Positions 55,338-64,000 of a stretch of 64,000 nt of DNA are shown here, in pieces. The stretch is from Pseudomonas sp. (lineage in GTDB: Bacteria > Pseudomonadota > Gammaproteobacteria > Pseudomonadales > Pseudomonadaceae), in the NCBI GenBank assembly GCA_030656145.1, contig JAUSOF010000033.1:124001-188000 (forward strand), given 5' to 3'. The position numbers and the translations under genes are program-made. The notes below the pieces were generated by a model. It made no database searches and was not told the DNA's origin. It saw nothing but the letters and a program-made list of their open reading frames with translations. Positions within the stretch are counted from its first letter, which is position 1. Every line of letters begins with the position of its first letter.

Positions 55338-56282
55338 GTGAGCGCTGACTACCCACGCGACCTGATCGGTTACGCCAACAACCCGCCCCACCCGCACTGG
55401 CCGAATGATGCGCGCATCGCCCTGTCGTTTGTTCTCAATTACGAGGAAGGCGGCGAGCGCAACGTGCTGCACGGCGACAAGGAATCCGAGGCGTTTCTCT
55501 CCGAGATGGTTTCCGCGCAGCCGCTGCAAGGCCAGCGCAACCTGTGCATGGAATCGCTCTACGAGTATGGCAGCCGTGCCGGCGTCTGGCGTTTGCTCAA
55601 CCTGTTCCAGAAACACAACATCCCGCTGACCATCTTCGCCGTGGCCATGGCCGCGCAGCGTCACCCGGATGCGATCAAGGCGATGGTCGCCGCCGGTCAC
55701 GAGATCTGCAGCCACGGCTACCGCTGGATCGACTACCAGAACATGGATGAGGCCCAGGAGCGCGAGCATATGCTCGAAGCCATCCGCATCCTCACCGAAC
55801 TGACTGGCCAGCGTCCGCAGGGTTGGTACACCGGTCGTACCGGCCCGAACACCCGCCGCCTGGTGCGCGAGGAAGGCGGCTTCCTGTATGACAGCGACAC
55901 CTACGACGATGACCTGCCCTACTGGGACCCGGCCAGCAGCGCAGCCAAACCGCACCTGGTGATTCCTTACACCCTGGACACCAACGACATGCGCTTCACC
56001 CAGGTGCAGGGTTTCAACAAGGGTGATGACTTCTTCGAATACCTGAAAGACGCCTTCGATGTGCTCTACGCCGAAGGTGTGGCTGGCGCGCCGAAGATGC
56101 TGTCGATCGGCATGCACTGCCGCCTGCTTGGCCGTCCGGCGCGTCTGGCGTCACTGGCGCGCTTCCTTGAATACGTGCAGAGCCACGAAAAAGTCTGGTG
56201 CGCACGCCGCGTCGACATCGCCCAACACTGGTACGCGACCCATCCGTTGCACGATCAGCCGTCCAAGGAGAGCTCGAAATGA
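55338..56282 (+). CDS. puuE: Allantoinase PuuE (polysaccharide-deacetylase type)
   Basis: PuuE hydrolyses allantoin to allantoate without metal, using a carbohydrate-esterase-4 fold unrelated to the classical allantoinase. The 314-residue protein has the NodB-like elements SFVLNYEEGGERNVLHGD, HEICSHGYRWIDYQN and WYTGRTGPNTRRLV. GTG 55338 follows AAAGGAAG at good spacing and gives the known start SADYPRDLIGY; an ATG at 55317 would overlap the ribosome site. The uraD ATG overlaps its stop. Confidence 0.95.
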   Translation: MSADYPRDLIGYANNPPHPHWPNDARIALSFVLNYEEGGERNVLHGDKESEAFLSEMVSAQPLQGQRNLCMESLYEYGSRAGVWRLLNLFQKHNIPLTIFAVAMAAQRHPDAIKAMVAAGHEICSHGYRWIDYQNMDEAQEREHMLEAIRILTELTGQRPQGWYTGRTGPNTRRLVREEGGFLYDSDTYDDDLPYWDPASSAAKPHLVIPYTLDTNDMRFTQVQGFNKGDDFFEYLKDAFDVLYAEGVAGAPKMLSIGMHCRLLGRPARLASLARFLEYVQSHEKVWCARRVDIAQHWYATHPLHDQPSKESSK

Positions 56283-56794
56283 GCCGTTTTCAAACCCTGA
56301 CCCCGTCCCGTTTGAGCCGTGAAGACTTCGTCAACGTCTTCGCCGACATCTACGAGCACTCGCCCTGGGTCGCCGAAAAGGCGTTTGACCTGGGCCAGGA
56401 CGAAACCATTAACGAAATCAACGGCCTGCATCAGCGCATGGCCGACCTGTTGTTCAGTGCCAGCCATGCGACGCAGCTGGCATTGATCAATGCTCACCCG
56501 GACCTGGCCGGTAAGGCAGCCGTACGCGGTGAGTTGACCGCCTCTTCGACGTCGGAGCAGGCTGGTGCGGGCATTCACGCCTGTACCGCAGAAGAGTTCG
56601 CCCGCTTTACCGAACTGAACGATGCCTACAAAGCCAAGTTCGGCTTCCCCTTCATCATGGCGGTGAAAGGCAGCAATCGGCACCAGATCCTGGCGGCCTT
56701 CGAGGAGCGAATTCACAACTCCCCGGAGCAGGAATTCGCCTGCGCCCTGGCCGAGATCAACAAGATTGCGCTGCTGCGCTTGCAGCAGCTTTAG
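56279..56794 (+). CDS. uraD: OHCU decarboxylase
   Basis: UraD decarboxylates 2-oxo-4-hydroxy-4-carboxy-5-ureidoimidazoline to S-allantoin. The 171-residue all-helical protein carries the signature HPDLAGKAA (catalytic His) and the Glu/Arg helix SEQAGAGIHACTAEEFARFTELN, with the FGFPFIMAVKG segment. It overlaps puuE (ATGA), so the two consecutive activities are translated together. Confidence 0.95.
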   Translation: MSRFQTLTPSRLSREDFVNVFADIYEHSPWVAEKAFDLGQDETINEINGLHQRMADLLFSASHATQLALINAHPDLAGKAAVRGELTASSTSEQAGAGIHACTAEEFARFTELNDAYKAKFGFPFIMAVKGSNRHQILAAFEERIHNSPEQEFACALAEINKIALLRLQQL

Positions 56795-56845
56795 GCCGCA
56801 AGCCCACCGCCCTCTCCTAACGCCATCATCTAAGGCAGACATTCC

Positions 56846-57838
56846 ATGAAAGCTTACGCCGTACCCTTTGAGAAATACGTCAACCTGGCCGACGCCCGCC
56901 TGGGCACCCAGGCCATCTCGGTTACCGACGACTGGTTCGCCGACGTTAACCGTCTGTTCCAGCCGACCCCGGCCGTATGGAAGGAGGGCGTGTTCGATGA
57001 CAACGGCAAGTGGATGGATGGCTGGGAGTCACGCCGCAAGCGCTTCGAAGGTTACGACAGCGCGGTGATCCGCCTGGGCGTAGCAGGTTCGATCAAGGGT
57101 GTGGACATCGACACCAGCTTCTTCACCGGCAACTTCCCACCGTCGGCGTCCCTAGAAGGCTGCTTTGTCGCCGCAGGCGACCCGACCGACGCCACCGAGT
57201 GGACTGAAGTGCTGGCCGCAGTCGAACTGCAGGGCAACAGCCACCACTACCATGAAATTGCCGATGCACAGGCCTTCACCCACCTGCGCTTCAACATCTA
57301 CCCAGACGGCGGCGTCGCCCGTCTGCGCGTCTACGGCGTGCCGTTCCGCGACTGGTCTAACGTAGGTGACAACGAAGAAGTTGACCTGGCTTGCGCACTG
57401 AATGGCGGTCGCGCCCTGGCTTGTTCGGACGAACACTTCGGACGTATGAGCAACATCCTCAATCCGGGCCGTGGTATCAACATGGGCGATGGTTGGGAAA
57501 CTGCGCGTCGCCGTACCCCCGGTAACGACTGGGTGATCGTCGCCCTCGGCCATCCGGGCGAGATCGAACGCATCGTCGTCGACACCCTGCACTTCAAAGG
57601 CAACTACCCGGACAGCTGCTCGATCCAGGCGGCCTTCGTCAAAGGCGGTACCGACAGCCAGATCGAGACCCAGAGCCTGTTCTGGCGCGAACTGCTGCCA
57701 AGCCAGAAGCTTTCGATGCACGCCGAGCACGAGTTCAGCGAGCAGATCAAGGCGCTGGGCACGATTACCCACGTACGGGTGAACGTATTCCCGGACGGTG
57801 GTATCAGCCGTCTGCGTCTGTTCGGAAAAATCAAGTAA
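56846..57838 (+). CDS. alc: Allantoicase
   Basis: Allantoicase converts allantoate to ureidoglycolate and urea. The 330-residue protein contains two tandem jelly-roll repeats: the first around [10 protein letters not shown] ... [14 protein letters not shown] and the second around [12 protein letters not shown] ... [14 protein letters not shown]. Each repeat ends in a [22 protein letters not shown] strand. Length is standard. AAGG precedes the ATG. A palindromic repeat follows and separates it from allA. Confidence 0.95.
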   Translation: MKAYAVPFEKYVNLADARLGTQAISVTDDWFADVNRLFQPTPAVWKEGVFDDNGKWMDGWESRRKRFEGYDSAVIRLGVAGSIKGVDIDTSFFTGNFPPSASLEGCFVAAGDPTDATEWTEVLAAVELQGNSHHYHEIADAQAFTHLRFNIYPDGGVARLRVYGVPFRDWSNVGDNEEVDLACALNGGRALACSDEHFGRMSNILNPGRGINMGDGWETARRRTPGNDWVIVALGHPGEIERIVVDTLHFKGNYPDSCSIQAAFVKGGTDSQIETQSLFWRELLPSQKLSMHAEHEFSEQIKALGTITHVRVNVFPDGGISRLRLFGKIK

Positions 57839-57840
57839 CC

Positions 57841-57930
57841 GTAGGAGCCAGCTTGCTGTGGTCCGGCACTCCGGCGATCAATATCTGAAAGGATCGCCAG
57901 CAAGGACTCAGCCGTCCGCCTGGCTCCTAC
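57841..57930 (+). repeat. REP-like palindrome between alc and allA
   Basis: GTAGGAGCCAG (57841-57851) pairs with CTGGCTCCTAC (57920-57930). Inner pairs are CTTGCTG/CAGCAAG and GGCGATC/GATCGCC. The GTAGGAGC start is typical of Pseudomonas repetitive extragenic palindromes. Confidence 0.75.
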
Positions 57931-57971
57931 ACAAACGCACACGCAACCGAACTCAAAAACAGAAGACCCAC

Positions 57972-58475
57972 ATGCGCACATTGATCATCGAGCCGTTAAG
58001 CAAAGAAGCCTTCGCCCCCTTTGGTGACGTTATCGAAACCGAAGGCAGCGAATTCTTCATGATCAACAATGGCTCCACGCGCCGCTATCACAAACTGGCC
58101 ACGGTCGAGACCGCACAGCCAGAGGATAAGGCGATCATCAGCATTTTCAGTGCCGAGGCGCTGGAGATGCCGCTGACCATTCGCATGCTGGAGCGTCACC
58201 CGCTGGGCAGTCAGGCGTTTATTCCGCTGCTCGGCAACCCCTTTCTGATTGTGGTCGCGCCAGTTGGCGATGCACCTGAATCGGAGTTGGTCCGCGCCTT
58301 CCGCAGCAACGGCAGGCAGGGCATTAATTACCATCGCGGCGTCTGGCACCACCCGGTGCTGACGATCGAAAAGCGGGATGACTTCCTGGTGGTTGATCGC
58401 AGTGGTTCTGGCAACAACTGTGATGAGCATTTCTTTAGCGACGAGGAACAACTGCTCCTCGCCCCCCACCAATAA
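57972..58475 (+). CDS. allA: Ureidoglycolate lyase
   Basis: AllA splits ureidoglycolate into glyoxylate and urea, ending the pathway. The 167-residue cupin-like protein has the family motifs PFGDVIETEG, MLERHPLGSQAFIPL and HRGVWHHPVLTI, which include the likely active-site His residues. The ribosome site is weak. It follows the palindromic repeat after alc and precedes puuD by 48 bases. Confidence 0.94.
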   Translation: MRTLIIEPLSKEAFAPFGDVIETEGSEFFMINNGSTRRYHKLATVETAQPEDKAIISIFSAEALEMPLTIRMLERHPLGSQAFIPLLGNPFLIVVAPVGDAPESELVRAFRSNGRQGINYHRGVWHHPVLTIEKRDDFLVVDRSGSGNNCDEHFFSDEEQLLLAPHQ

Positions 58476-58523
58476 GAGAAGCCCAGGAGACCGGCGTGCC
58501 GGCACTGGGGAGAGGTACTGATA

Positions 58524-59768
58524 ATGGAAGCGCATTTTACTGAGTGGCTGAACCTGGGTATCCGCTGGATCCATATGATCACCGGCATCGCCTGGATCGG
58601 CGCATCGTTCTATTTCGTCTGGCTGGAAAACAACCTCAACCGTTCCAATCCACGCGAGGGGCTGGCCGGCGACCTCTGGGCGATCCATGGTGGCGGCATC
58701 TACCACCTGGAAAAATACAAACTGGCTCCACCACAAATGCCGGAAAACCTGCACTGGTTCAAATGGGAGGCTTACGCCACCTGGCTGTCAGGCGTGGCCC
58801 TGATGCTGGTGGTCTACTACCTCAATCCGAGTCTTTACCTGGTCAAGCCCGGTATTGATCTGGCGCCGGGAATGGCCATTGCCATCGGTTTCGGCTCAAT
58901 GATTGTGGGCTATATGGCCTACCACCTTCTCTGCAATTCGGCTCTGGGCAAGCGCCCGGCCCTGCTCGGCGCCGTGCTGTTCGTCTTGCTGATCGCTGCA
59001 GCCTATGGCTTCAACCTGATTTTCAGCGGTCGCGCGGCCTATATCCATGTCGGTGCGATCATTGGCACCATCATGGTCGGCAATGTGTTCTTCACCATCA
59101 TGCCCGCCCAGCGCGCACTGGTTAAGGCCATCGAAAACAACACCACCCCCGACCCAAGCCTGCCGGCCAAAGGCCTGTTGCGTTCGCGCCACAACAACTA
59201 CTTCACATTGCCGGTGCTGTTCATCATGATCAGCAACCACTTCCCGAGCACCTACGGCAGCCAATACAACTGGCTGATCCTGGCGGGCATCGCGATGCTG
59301 GCGGTACTGGTGCGCCACTACTTCAACACCCGCCACGACAGCAACAAATACGTCTGGACCCTGCCTGCCGCCGCCCTGGGCATGATCTGCCTGGCGTTTG
59401 TCACCGGCCCGCAAATGAAGTCGAAAGCGACCGCCGCACCCCAGACCGTCGAGCAGGCAGCAACCGCACAGATGGTTGAGCCGACTGCCCCCGCTGGCAC
59501 TGCTACTGGCGACTTTGCCCAGGTCAACAGCGTGATTCAGGAACGCTGCAGCGTGTGCCACTCGGCCACACCGAGCAGCCCGATGTTCAGCGCGGCGCCT
59601 GCCGGCTTCATGCTCGACACGCCGGAGCAGATCAAGGCCCAGGCCGCGAAGATCCATGCCCAGACCGTCGCCTCGCAGATCATGCCGCTGGGCAACATCA
59701 CCCAGATGACCCAGGAAGAACGTGACTTGATCGGCACCTGGATCGCCCAAGGCGCGCAGCTCGACTGA
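58524..59768 (+). CDS. puuD: Membrane urate hydroxylase PuuD with cytochrome c domain
   Basis: PuuD oxidises urate to 5-hydroxyisourate and passes electrons through a fused cytochrome. The 414-residue protein has eight or nine hydrophobic helices (WIHMITGIAWIGASFYFVW, LILAGIAMLAVLVRHYF) and an Ala/Thr-rich linker. The C-terminal periplasmic cytochrome c domain has heme motif CSVCH and axial Met in ASQIMPLGNIT. It replaces a soluble uricase, since no other urate-oxidising gene is present in this window. A strong terminator follows. Confidence 0.93.
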   Translation: MEAHFTEWLNLGIRWIHMITGIAWIGASFYFVWLENNLNRSNPREGLAGDLWAIHGGGIYHLEKYKLAPPQMPENLHWFKWEAYATWLSGVALMLVVYYLNPSLYLVKPGIDLAPGMAIAIGFGSMIVGYMAYHLLCNSALGKRPALLGAVLFVLLIAAAYGFNLIFSGRAAYIHVGAIIGTIMVGNVFFTIMPAQRALVKAIENNTTPDPSLPAKGLLRSRHNNYFTLPVLFIMISNHFPSTYGSQYNWLILAGIAMLAVLVRHYFNTRHDSNKYVWTLPAAALGMICLAFVTGPQMKSKATAAPQTVEQAATAQMVEPTAPAGTATGDFAQVNSVIQERCSVCHSATPSSPMFSAAPAGFMLDTPEQIKAQAAKIHAQTVASQIMPLGNITQMTQEERDLIGTWIAQGAQLD

Positions 59769-59804
59769 GAGGGGCTGACAAGTACTGCAGACCCTTTCAC
59801 CCGA

Positions 59805-59838
59805 AGCCGCTCACTCACCTAGAGTGAGCGGCTTTTTT
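59805..59838 (+). terminator. puuD terminator
   Basis: AGCCGCTCACTC (59805-59816) pairs with GAGTGAGCGGCT (59822-59833) around a five-base loop, followed by T6. Past it, TACAAT at 59990-59995 may be the -10 box of the next gene. Confidence 0.92.
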
Positions 59839-60032
59839 GTGCCGGGGCCTGACAAAGCCGGGATCAAGACCTATCAAGTGGCAGCCAGCCATAGCGCAGT
59901 AAGCCTTGCAGGCAAACAATTAAACCGCACACCACCGCGCCGCGCTCTGGAACAGGACTGGCACTGGACAACCGCTGCGGAAAGCCCGTTACAATGTCCG
60001 GCTTTTTGACCTCAAGCCCATAAGGACAGCCC

Positions 60033-61583
60033 ATGATCGAAGCCACCTGGATCGCTTTCGCCTTCGTCATGGGCCTAGCCGTGCGTGGCATAGGTCTGCC
60101 GCCGCTGGTCGGCTATCTGGCCGCAGGATTCGCCCTCGCAACCTTTGGCGAACACGTGGGTGTAGGCCCACGCGACAGCGCCGCGCTGGAGCATATCGCC
60201 CACCTTGGCGTTCTCCTGCTGCTGTTTACCGTCGGCCTCAAGCTAAAACTTAGCAATCTGATCAAACGCGAAGTCATTGGCGGCGGCCTCCTGCACTTCA
60301 CCATATCAAGCCTGATCTTCTTGCCGGCCATCCTGCTGATCCTCGACCTGCCTTGGCAAGAGGGGCTACTGCTAGCAATCGCCCTGTCGTTTTCCAGCAC
60401 GGTGCTGGCGGCCAAAGTGCTGGAGGGCAAGCGCGAGCTGCGCGCCTTCCATGGCCGCGTGGCCATCGGCGTACTCATCATCCAGGACTTGCTCGCCCTG
60501 CTGGTGATGAGTCTGGCCAGCGGCGAAGTGCCTTCGGCCTGGGCCTTGCTTGTGTTCGCCCTGCCCCTTTTGCGCCCACTACTGTTCCGCCTGCTGGATG
60601 CCAGCGGCCACGAAGAGCTGATGGTATTGCTCGGCCTGTTGCTGGCTCTGGTCGTGGGCGGCTACGGCTTTGAGTCGCTTGGACTCAGCTCTGAACTCGG
60701 TGCCCTGGCGTTTGGCGCCATGCTGGCCAAACACCCGCGTGCCGGCGAACTGTCGAACTCGCTATGGAGTATCAAGGAAGTATTTCTGGTTGGTTTCTTC
60801 CTGCAGATCGGCATTGGTGGCCTACCGGATGCCGATGCCATGGTCTTCGCCCTGGTGATGTCACTGCTGCTGCCGCTCAAAGGTCTGCTGTTTTTCGGCC
60901 TATTCCTGATGTTCCGCCTGCGGGCGCGCAGCGCCTTTCTGAGTGGCGTCAGCCTGACCAACTACAGCGAGTTTGGCCTGATCGTGGCCAGTGTGGTGCT
61001 GCCGCAATGGCTCATCCCGCTGGCCATCACCGTAGCCCTGTCCTTCGTTATTTCCGCGCAACTGAACCGCTTTGCCCACCCGCTCTATGAGCGGCTGGCC
61101 AGGCGCCTGATCCCGCTGGAACGCAACATCCGCCATCCTGACGAGCAGCCAGTCTCGCTCGACGATGCACAAATCCTGATCATGGGCATGGGCCGTACCG
61201 GCCGCGCCGCCTACGACCACCTCAGTGAAAAGGGCTTCAAACTGTTCAGCCTCGACTCCGACCCAGTGATGATCGAGCTGAGCAGTAAAGCCGGACGCCG
61301 TGTGAAATTCGCCGATGGCGAAGACCAGATGTTCTGGCAGAACCTGGAAATGCCAGATGTCAAAGCGGTGATCCTCGCCATGAACGATGCCGAAGCTAAA
61401 ATCATTTCCACTCAAAAACTACGCGAACGCGGTTTCAAAGGCCTAATCGTTTCTCACGCCATGTATGAAGACATCGCCCAGCGCATCCAGGCCGCTGGAG
61501 CCGACCACACTTACCTGACCATGAGCGAGGCCGGCAGCGGCCTTGCCGAACACGTCGCCCGCGACCTGCAAGCGCGCCACTGA
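60033..61583 (+). CDS. Kef-type monovalent cation/proton antiporter
   Basis: A 516-residue CPA2-family antiporter with about 12 helices (for example AALEHIAHLGVLLLLFTVGLKLKL and LAIALSFSSTVLAAKVLEGK). The C-terminal TrkA-N/RCK nucleotide-binding domain has the Rossmann loop LIMGMGRTGRAAYDHL. Proteins of this type (YbaL, KefB/C) exchange potassium or sodium for protons. AAGGACAG precedes the ATG. It has its own promoter region and no evident link to purine genes. Confidence 0.9.
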   Translation: MIEATWIAFAFVMGLAVRGIGLPPLVGYLAAGFALATFGEHVGVGPRDSAALEHIAHLGVLLLLFTVGLKLKLSNLIKREVIGGGLLHFTISSLIFLPAILLILDLPWQEGLLLAIALSFSSTVLAAKVLEGKRELRAFHGRVAIGVLIIQDLLALLVMSLASGEVPSAWALLVFALPLLRPLLFRLLDASGHEELMVLLGLLLALVVGGYGFESLGLSSELGALAFGAMLAKHPRAGELSNSLWSIKEVFLVGFFLQIGIGGLPDADAMVFALVMSLLLPLKGLLFFGLFLMFRLRARSAFLSGVSLTNYSEFGLIVASVVLPQWLIPLAITVALSFVISAQLNRFAHPLYERLARRLIPLERNIRHPDEQPVSLDDAQILIMGMGRTGRAAYDHLSEKGFKLFSLDSDPVMIELSSKAGRRVKFADGEDQMFWQNLEMPDVKAVILAMNDAEAKIISTQKLRERGFKGLIVSHAMYEDIAQRIQAAGADHTYLTMSEAGSGLAEHVARDLQARH

Positions 61584-61870
61584 GCGGCGACAGTCATCCG
61601 GCGGGCTATCGCTGCGCTCCGGTGGAACGCCAATTACCTCGTGCAATCCGCGATTCGTAAGGTGTAACTCGCCGCAGGCTGTGCACCATTGATTATCGGC
61701 GCGGCACAAAAATGGCGTGCTCTCGCTGCGCTCCGAGCGGAGCGCCACCCGGCTCGTCCTGCGACCTGCACACAATCGCGACAGCGAAACCACCCGTAGG
61801 GCGTAAGCAATACGCCGTTCTCGGCGGCAATCAACTGCCAGCCAGGGCATCTGCTGTCCGCCAAGCCATT
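61584..61870. repeat. Decayed palindromic repeats downstream of the antiporter
   Basis: Several imperfect repeats share CTCGCTGCGCTCCG and CTATCGCTGCGCTCCGG, like the REP unit next to prpF. GTAGGGCGTAAGCAATACGCC at 61796-61816 is another palindromic piece. No gene is seen here. Confidence 0.45.
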
Positions 61871-61871
61871 C

Positions 61872-61916
61872 ATTGTGCACAATTTAAAAATAAATTGTTT
61901 ATGCCTTTGTGGACAA
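61872..61916 (+). promoter_or_regulatory. Two candidate GntR operators upstream of the NCS2 permease
   Basis: ATTGTGCACAAT (61872-61883) is a perfect palindrome and TTGTGGACAA (61907-61916) a second TTGTnnACAA site. A likely -10 (TATAGT) follows at 61922-61927. Binding here would cover the promoter. Confidence 0.5.
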
Positions 61917-62031
61917 GTTGCTATAGTCAGCCATCCTGATCGATCAGACAGTTTCAATGACGTTCAGCTAGAGGCGCCGTGAAGCCTCGTGCAAGCCCTT
62001 GACCATATAAAAACAACTGGCAGGCTCTGAC

Positions 62032-63522
62032 ATGACCACGACTCGCACCACGCCCACACCAGCTCCATCAGCGGGCAACAACGACCTGATATACCAACTG
62101 GATGACTGCCCTGCTTTCGCACCGGCCATCTTCGCCGCCCTGCAGCATGTACTGGCCAGCTTCGTCGGTATCATTACCCCGACCCTGATCGTCGGCAACG
62201 TGCTCGGCCTGGGCGCCTATGTGCCCTATCTGGTGAGCATGGCGCTGTTCGTGTCCGGCCTCGGAACCTTCGTTCAAGCCAAACGCATCGGCCCGATCGG
62301 CTCAGGGCTGCTGTGCCTGCAAGGCACCAGTTTCGCCTTTCTCAGCGCCATCCTCAGCGCCGGTTTTCTGGTGAAGGGCCGCGGCGGCAGCGAGGAGGAA
62401 ATACTCGCCACCTTGTTCGGCGTGTGCTTTTGCGCAGCCTTCGTCGAGATTGCCTTCAGCCAGGTCATCTCAAAACTACGCAAGGTTGTCACCCCGGTGG
62501 TCACCGGCACCATCATCTGCCTGATCGGCCTGTCGCTGATCAAGGTGGCAATGACCGATATCGCCGGCGGCTATGGCGCAGCCGACTTCGGCGCGCTGCA
62601 CCATCTCGGGCTAGCGGCATTGGTACTGGTCACCATAGTCGTACTCAACCGCTTCAAGTCTCAGGCCGTGCGCCTGTCCGCGGTGATCATCGGCTTGGCC
62701 CTGGGTTTTGCCGTCGCCTGGTTCAACGGTCGGGTGGATTTCTCCAGCATGGCCGCAGTGCCATTGGTCAGCGTGCCGGTGCCGTTCAAATACGGCTTCA
62801 GTTTCGACTGGGTGGCGTTTGTACCAATCGCGGTAATTTTCCTGATCACGCCACTGGAAACCGCTGGTGACCTGACCGCCAACTCGATCATTTCCAAGCA
62901 ACCGGTCAAGGGTCCGCTGTACCTGCGCCGGATCAAGGGCGGCGTCCTCGCCGATGGTTGCAACTCGGCCATGGCGGCGATGTTCAATAGCCTGCCGATG
63001 ACGACTTTCAGCCAGAACAACGGCGTCATCCAGCTCACCGGGGTCGCCAGCCGCCACGTTGCGTTTTATGTTGCGGGGATATTCATTGTGCTTGGGTTGT
63101 TCCCGGCGATCGGCGCGGTCCTGCAGTTGATGCCCAAGCCGGTTCTGGGCGGTGCCACCCTGATCATGTTCGGCACCGTTGCGGTGGCTGGGATCAGGAT
63201 TCTCAGCGAAGCCGGCCTGCATCGGCGCAATGTGCTGATCGTGGCCATCTCACTCGGCCTTGGTCTTGGTGTGGCAGCCGTGCCGGATGCGCTGTCGCAT
63301 ATGCCGGACACCTTGAAAAACATCTTCGGTTCGCCAATCACCATCGGTGCCCTCAGCGCCATTCTGCTGAACATCTTCCTCCCGGAAGAGCATGTGAAAC
63401 TGGAAGAAAACGATTACGAGCCCGAGGCACACCTGCACTCCGTTCTGCAAAACCGCCAGAACGACGAGGCCGATCTCAAGCAGCCTGGCAGCGAGCTCAA
63501 AACAAATGCCCGGCTGAGCTGA
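62032..63522 (+). CDS. NCS2-family purine (urate/xanthine) permease
   Basis: A 496-residue inner-membrane transporter with about 14 helices of the nucleobase-cation symporter 2 family. It has the family motifs AALQHVLASFVGIITPTLIVG in helix 1, ITPLETAGDLTANSII with the substrate-binding Glu, and the QNNGVIQLTGVASR signature. Relatives carry uric acid, xanthine or uracil; its operators and nearby catabolic genes favour urate or xanthine. The C-terminal tail is charged. It is followed by a hairpin and the tsx-like gene. Confidence 0.9.
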   Translation: MTTTRTTPTPAPSAGNNDLIYQLDDCPAFAPAIFAALQHVLASFVGIITPTLIVGNVLGLGAYVPYLVSMALFVSGLGTFVQAKRIGPIGSGLLCLQGTSFAFLSAILSAGFLVKGRGGSEEEILATLFGVCFCAAFVEIAFSQVISKLRKVVTPVVTGTIICLIGLSLIKVAMTDIAGGYGAADFGALHHLGLAALVLVTIVVLNRFKSQAVRLSAVIIGLALGFAVAWFNGRVDFSSMAAVPLVSVPVPFKYGFSFDWVAFVPIAVIFLITPLETAGDLTANSIISKQPVKGPLYLRRIKGGVLADGCNSAMAAMFNSLPMTTFSQNNGVIQLTGVASRHVAFYVAGIFIVLGLFPAIGAVLQLMPKPVLGGATLIMFGTVAVAGIRILSEAGLHRRNVLIVAISLGLGLGVAAVPDALSHMPDTLKNIFGSPITIGALSAILLNIFLPEEHVKLEENDYEPEAHLHSVLQNRQNDEADLKQPGSELKTNARLS

Positions 63523-63556
63523 GCCGACTGCCCCAACCAGACTACCTCCCCATACA

Positions 63557-63578
63557 ACCCTGTGGTTAGCCACAGGGT
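63557..63578 (+). terminator. Hairpin between permease and Tsx-like gene
   Basis: ACCCTGTGG pairs perfectly with CCACAGGGT around TTAG. It lacks a T-run, so it may not end transcription fully. Confidence 0.45.
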
Positions 63579-63616
63579 CGAGCAACCTTGCAAGTCCTAA
63601 AAATAAGGAAGACCCA

Positions 63617-64000
63617 ATGAAGCGCAACCATCTGCCCCATGGCCTCGCCCTTGCGGCCAGCCTGCTCGCCGCCCAGGGTGCCGTCGCCGGCGACATGCTC
63701 TACTGGCAGGACAACAGCCTGTCCTACCTTTATGGCGAAAATTTCCAGCGCATGAACTTCAATGCCGAGCAGCAGCGCACCCAGACCACCTTCACCTTCG
63801 AGCACGCCAGCGGCTGGGCCTGGGGCGATATTTTCTACTTCGCCGACTATGTCAGCGCCGACAATACGCAAGCGCGCGGCAACTTCAACAACGGCACCTT
63901 CCGCAAGGACGACAAGAACAGTTTCTACTACATGGAATTCTCCCCGCGCCTCAGCCTCAGCTGGCTGACTGGGCAGAAGCTCGCCGCCGGTCCACTCAAG
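63617..64000 (+). CDS. Tsx-like nucleoside-specific outer-membrane channel (partial, 3' end outside window)
   Basis: The first 128 residues of an outer-membrane protein. There is a signal peptide (MKRNHLPHGLALAASLLAAQGAVAG) followed by beta-strands typical of the Tsx/OmpK family (MLYWQDNSLSYLYGENF, TTFTFEHASGWAWGDIFYFADYV, SFYYMEFSPRLSLSWLTG). Tsx channels pass nucleosides and related molecules. Location after the purine permease suggests outer-membrane entry for purines. AAGGAAG precedes the ATG. The frame runs to the window end. Confidence 0.85.
   Translation, partial: MKRNHLPHGLALAASLLAAQGAVAGDMLYWQDNSLSYLYGENFQRMNFNAEQQRTQTTFTFEHASGWAWGDIFYFADYVSADNTQARGNFNNGTFRKDDKNSFYYMEFSPRLSLSWLTGQKLAAGPLK

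Overview
The window is a GC-rich gammaproteobacterial chromosome segment that reads as Pseudomonas. The marker proteins (OprF, SigX, CmpX, CfrX, CmaX, NasS/NasT, PuuE, AcnD/PrpF) are Pseudomonas-type. From memory, the gene order cysS-glnS-ppiB-lpxH, miaE-like, usp, acnB, nasS-nasT, PL7 lyase, nasA, kinase/phosphatase, nirB-nirD-nasC-cobA, oprF-sigX-cmpX-cfrX-cmaX-rraA-esterase-ppsA-ppsR follows the P. aeruginosa PA1769-PA1795 block in reverse. I saw no rRNA, tRNA, CRISPR array, prophage or plasmid functions.

Layout. 1-5 kb: end of an unknown gene, then cysS, glnS, ppiB and lpxH. 4.9-7.1 kb: a divergent LysR/MFS pair. 7.1-9.4 kb: miaE, a tandem Usp protein and a DUF1289 protein. 9.4-12.9 kb: acnB behind a long folded leader, and a small lipoprotein. 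13-34.6 kb: nitrate assimilation: nasST, nrtABC, nasA, nirB-nirD-nasC-cobA and a PP2C/kinase fusion. This stretch is interrupted by a PL7 lyase, a thioesterase and a damaged IS1182-like element. 34.7-44 kb: envelope-stress and membrane genes (oprF, sigX, cmpX, cfrX, cmaX), rraA, an esterase, ppsA and ppsR. 44-51 kb: a GntR-prpB-prpC-acnD-prpF methylcitrate operon without prpD. 51-54.3 kb: a protease/7TM/ATP-grasp trio of poorly known function. 54.5-64 kb: urate-to-glyoxylate catabolism (uraH, puuE, uraD, alc, allA, puuD), a Kef-type antiporter, an NCS2 permease and the start of a Tsx-like channel.

The most interesting signal is regulatory. Four nitrate transcription units (nasST itself, nrtABC, nasA and nirB-nirD-nasC-cobA) each carry a -24/-12 sigma-54 promoter. 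Each promoter is followed by two or more small hairpins with six-base loops that have A at position 1 and G at position 4, the signature of RNAs bound by ANTAR proteins. In each leader the last of these hairpins overlaps the 5' arm of an intrinsic terminator ending in a T-run just before the first gene. NasT, encoded here, is an ANTAR protein, so the layout predicts one nitrate-responsive antitermination regulon that includes its own regulator operon.

Two further leaders stand out. acnB has a 17-bp perfect long-range inverted repeat around an inner hairpin, with an overlapping 51-codon reading frame. The kinase/phosphatase gene has an 18-bp perfect inverted repeat just upstream. TTGTnnACAA palindromes mark the purine genes, and TTGTCGACAA-like sites mark the methylcitrate operon; both fit FCD-type GntR repressors. 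Palindromic repeats (REP-like) lie beside prpF, cobA and alc.
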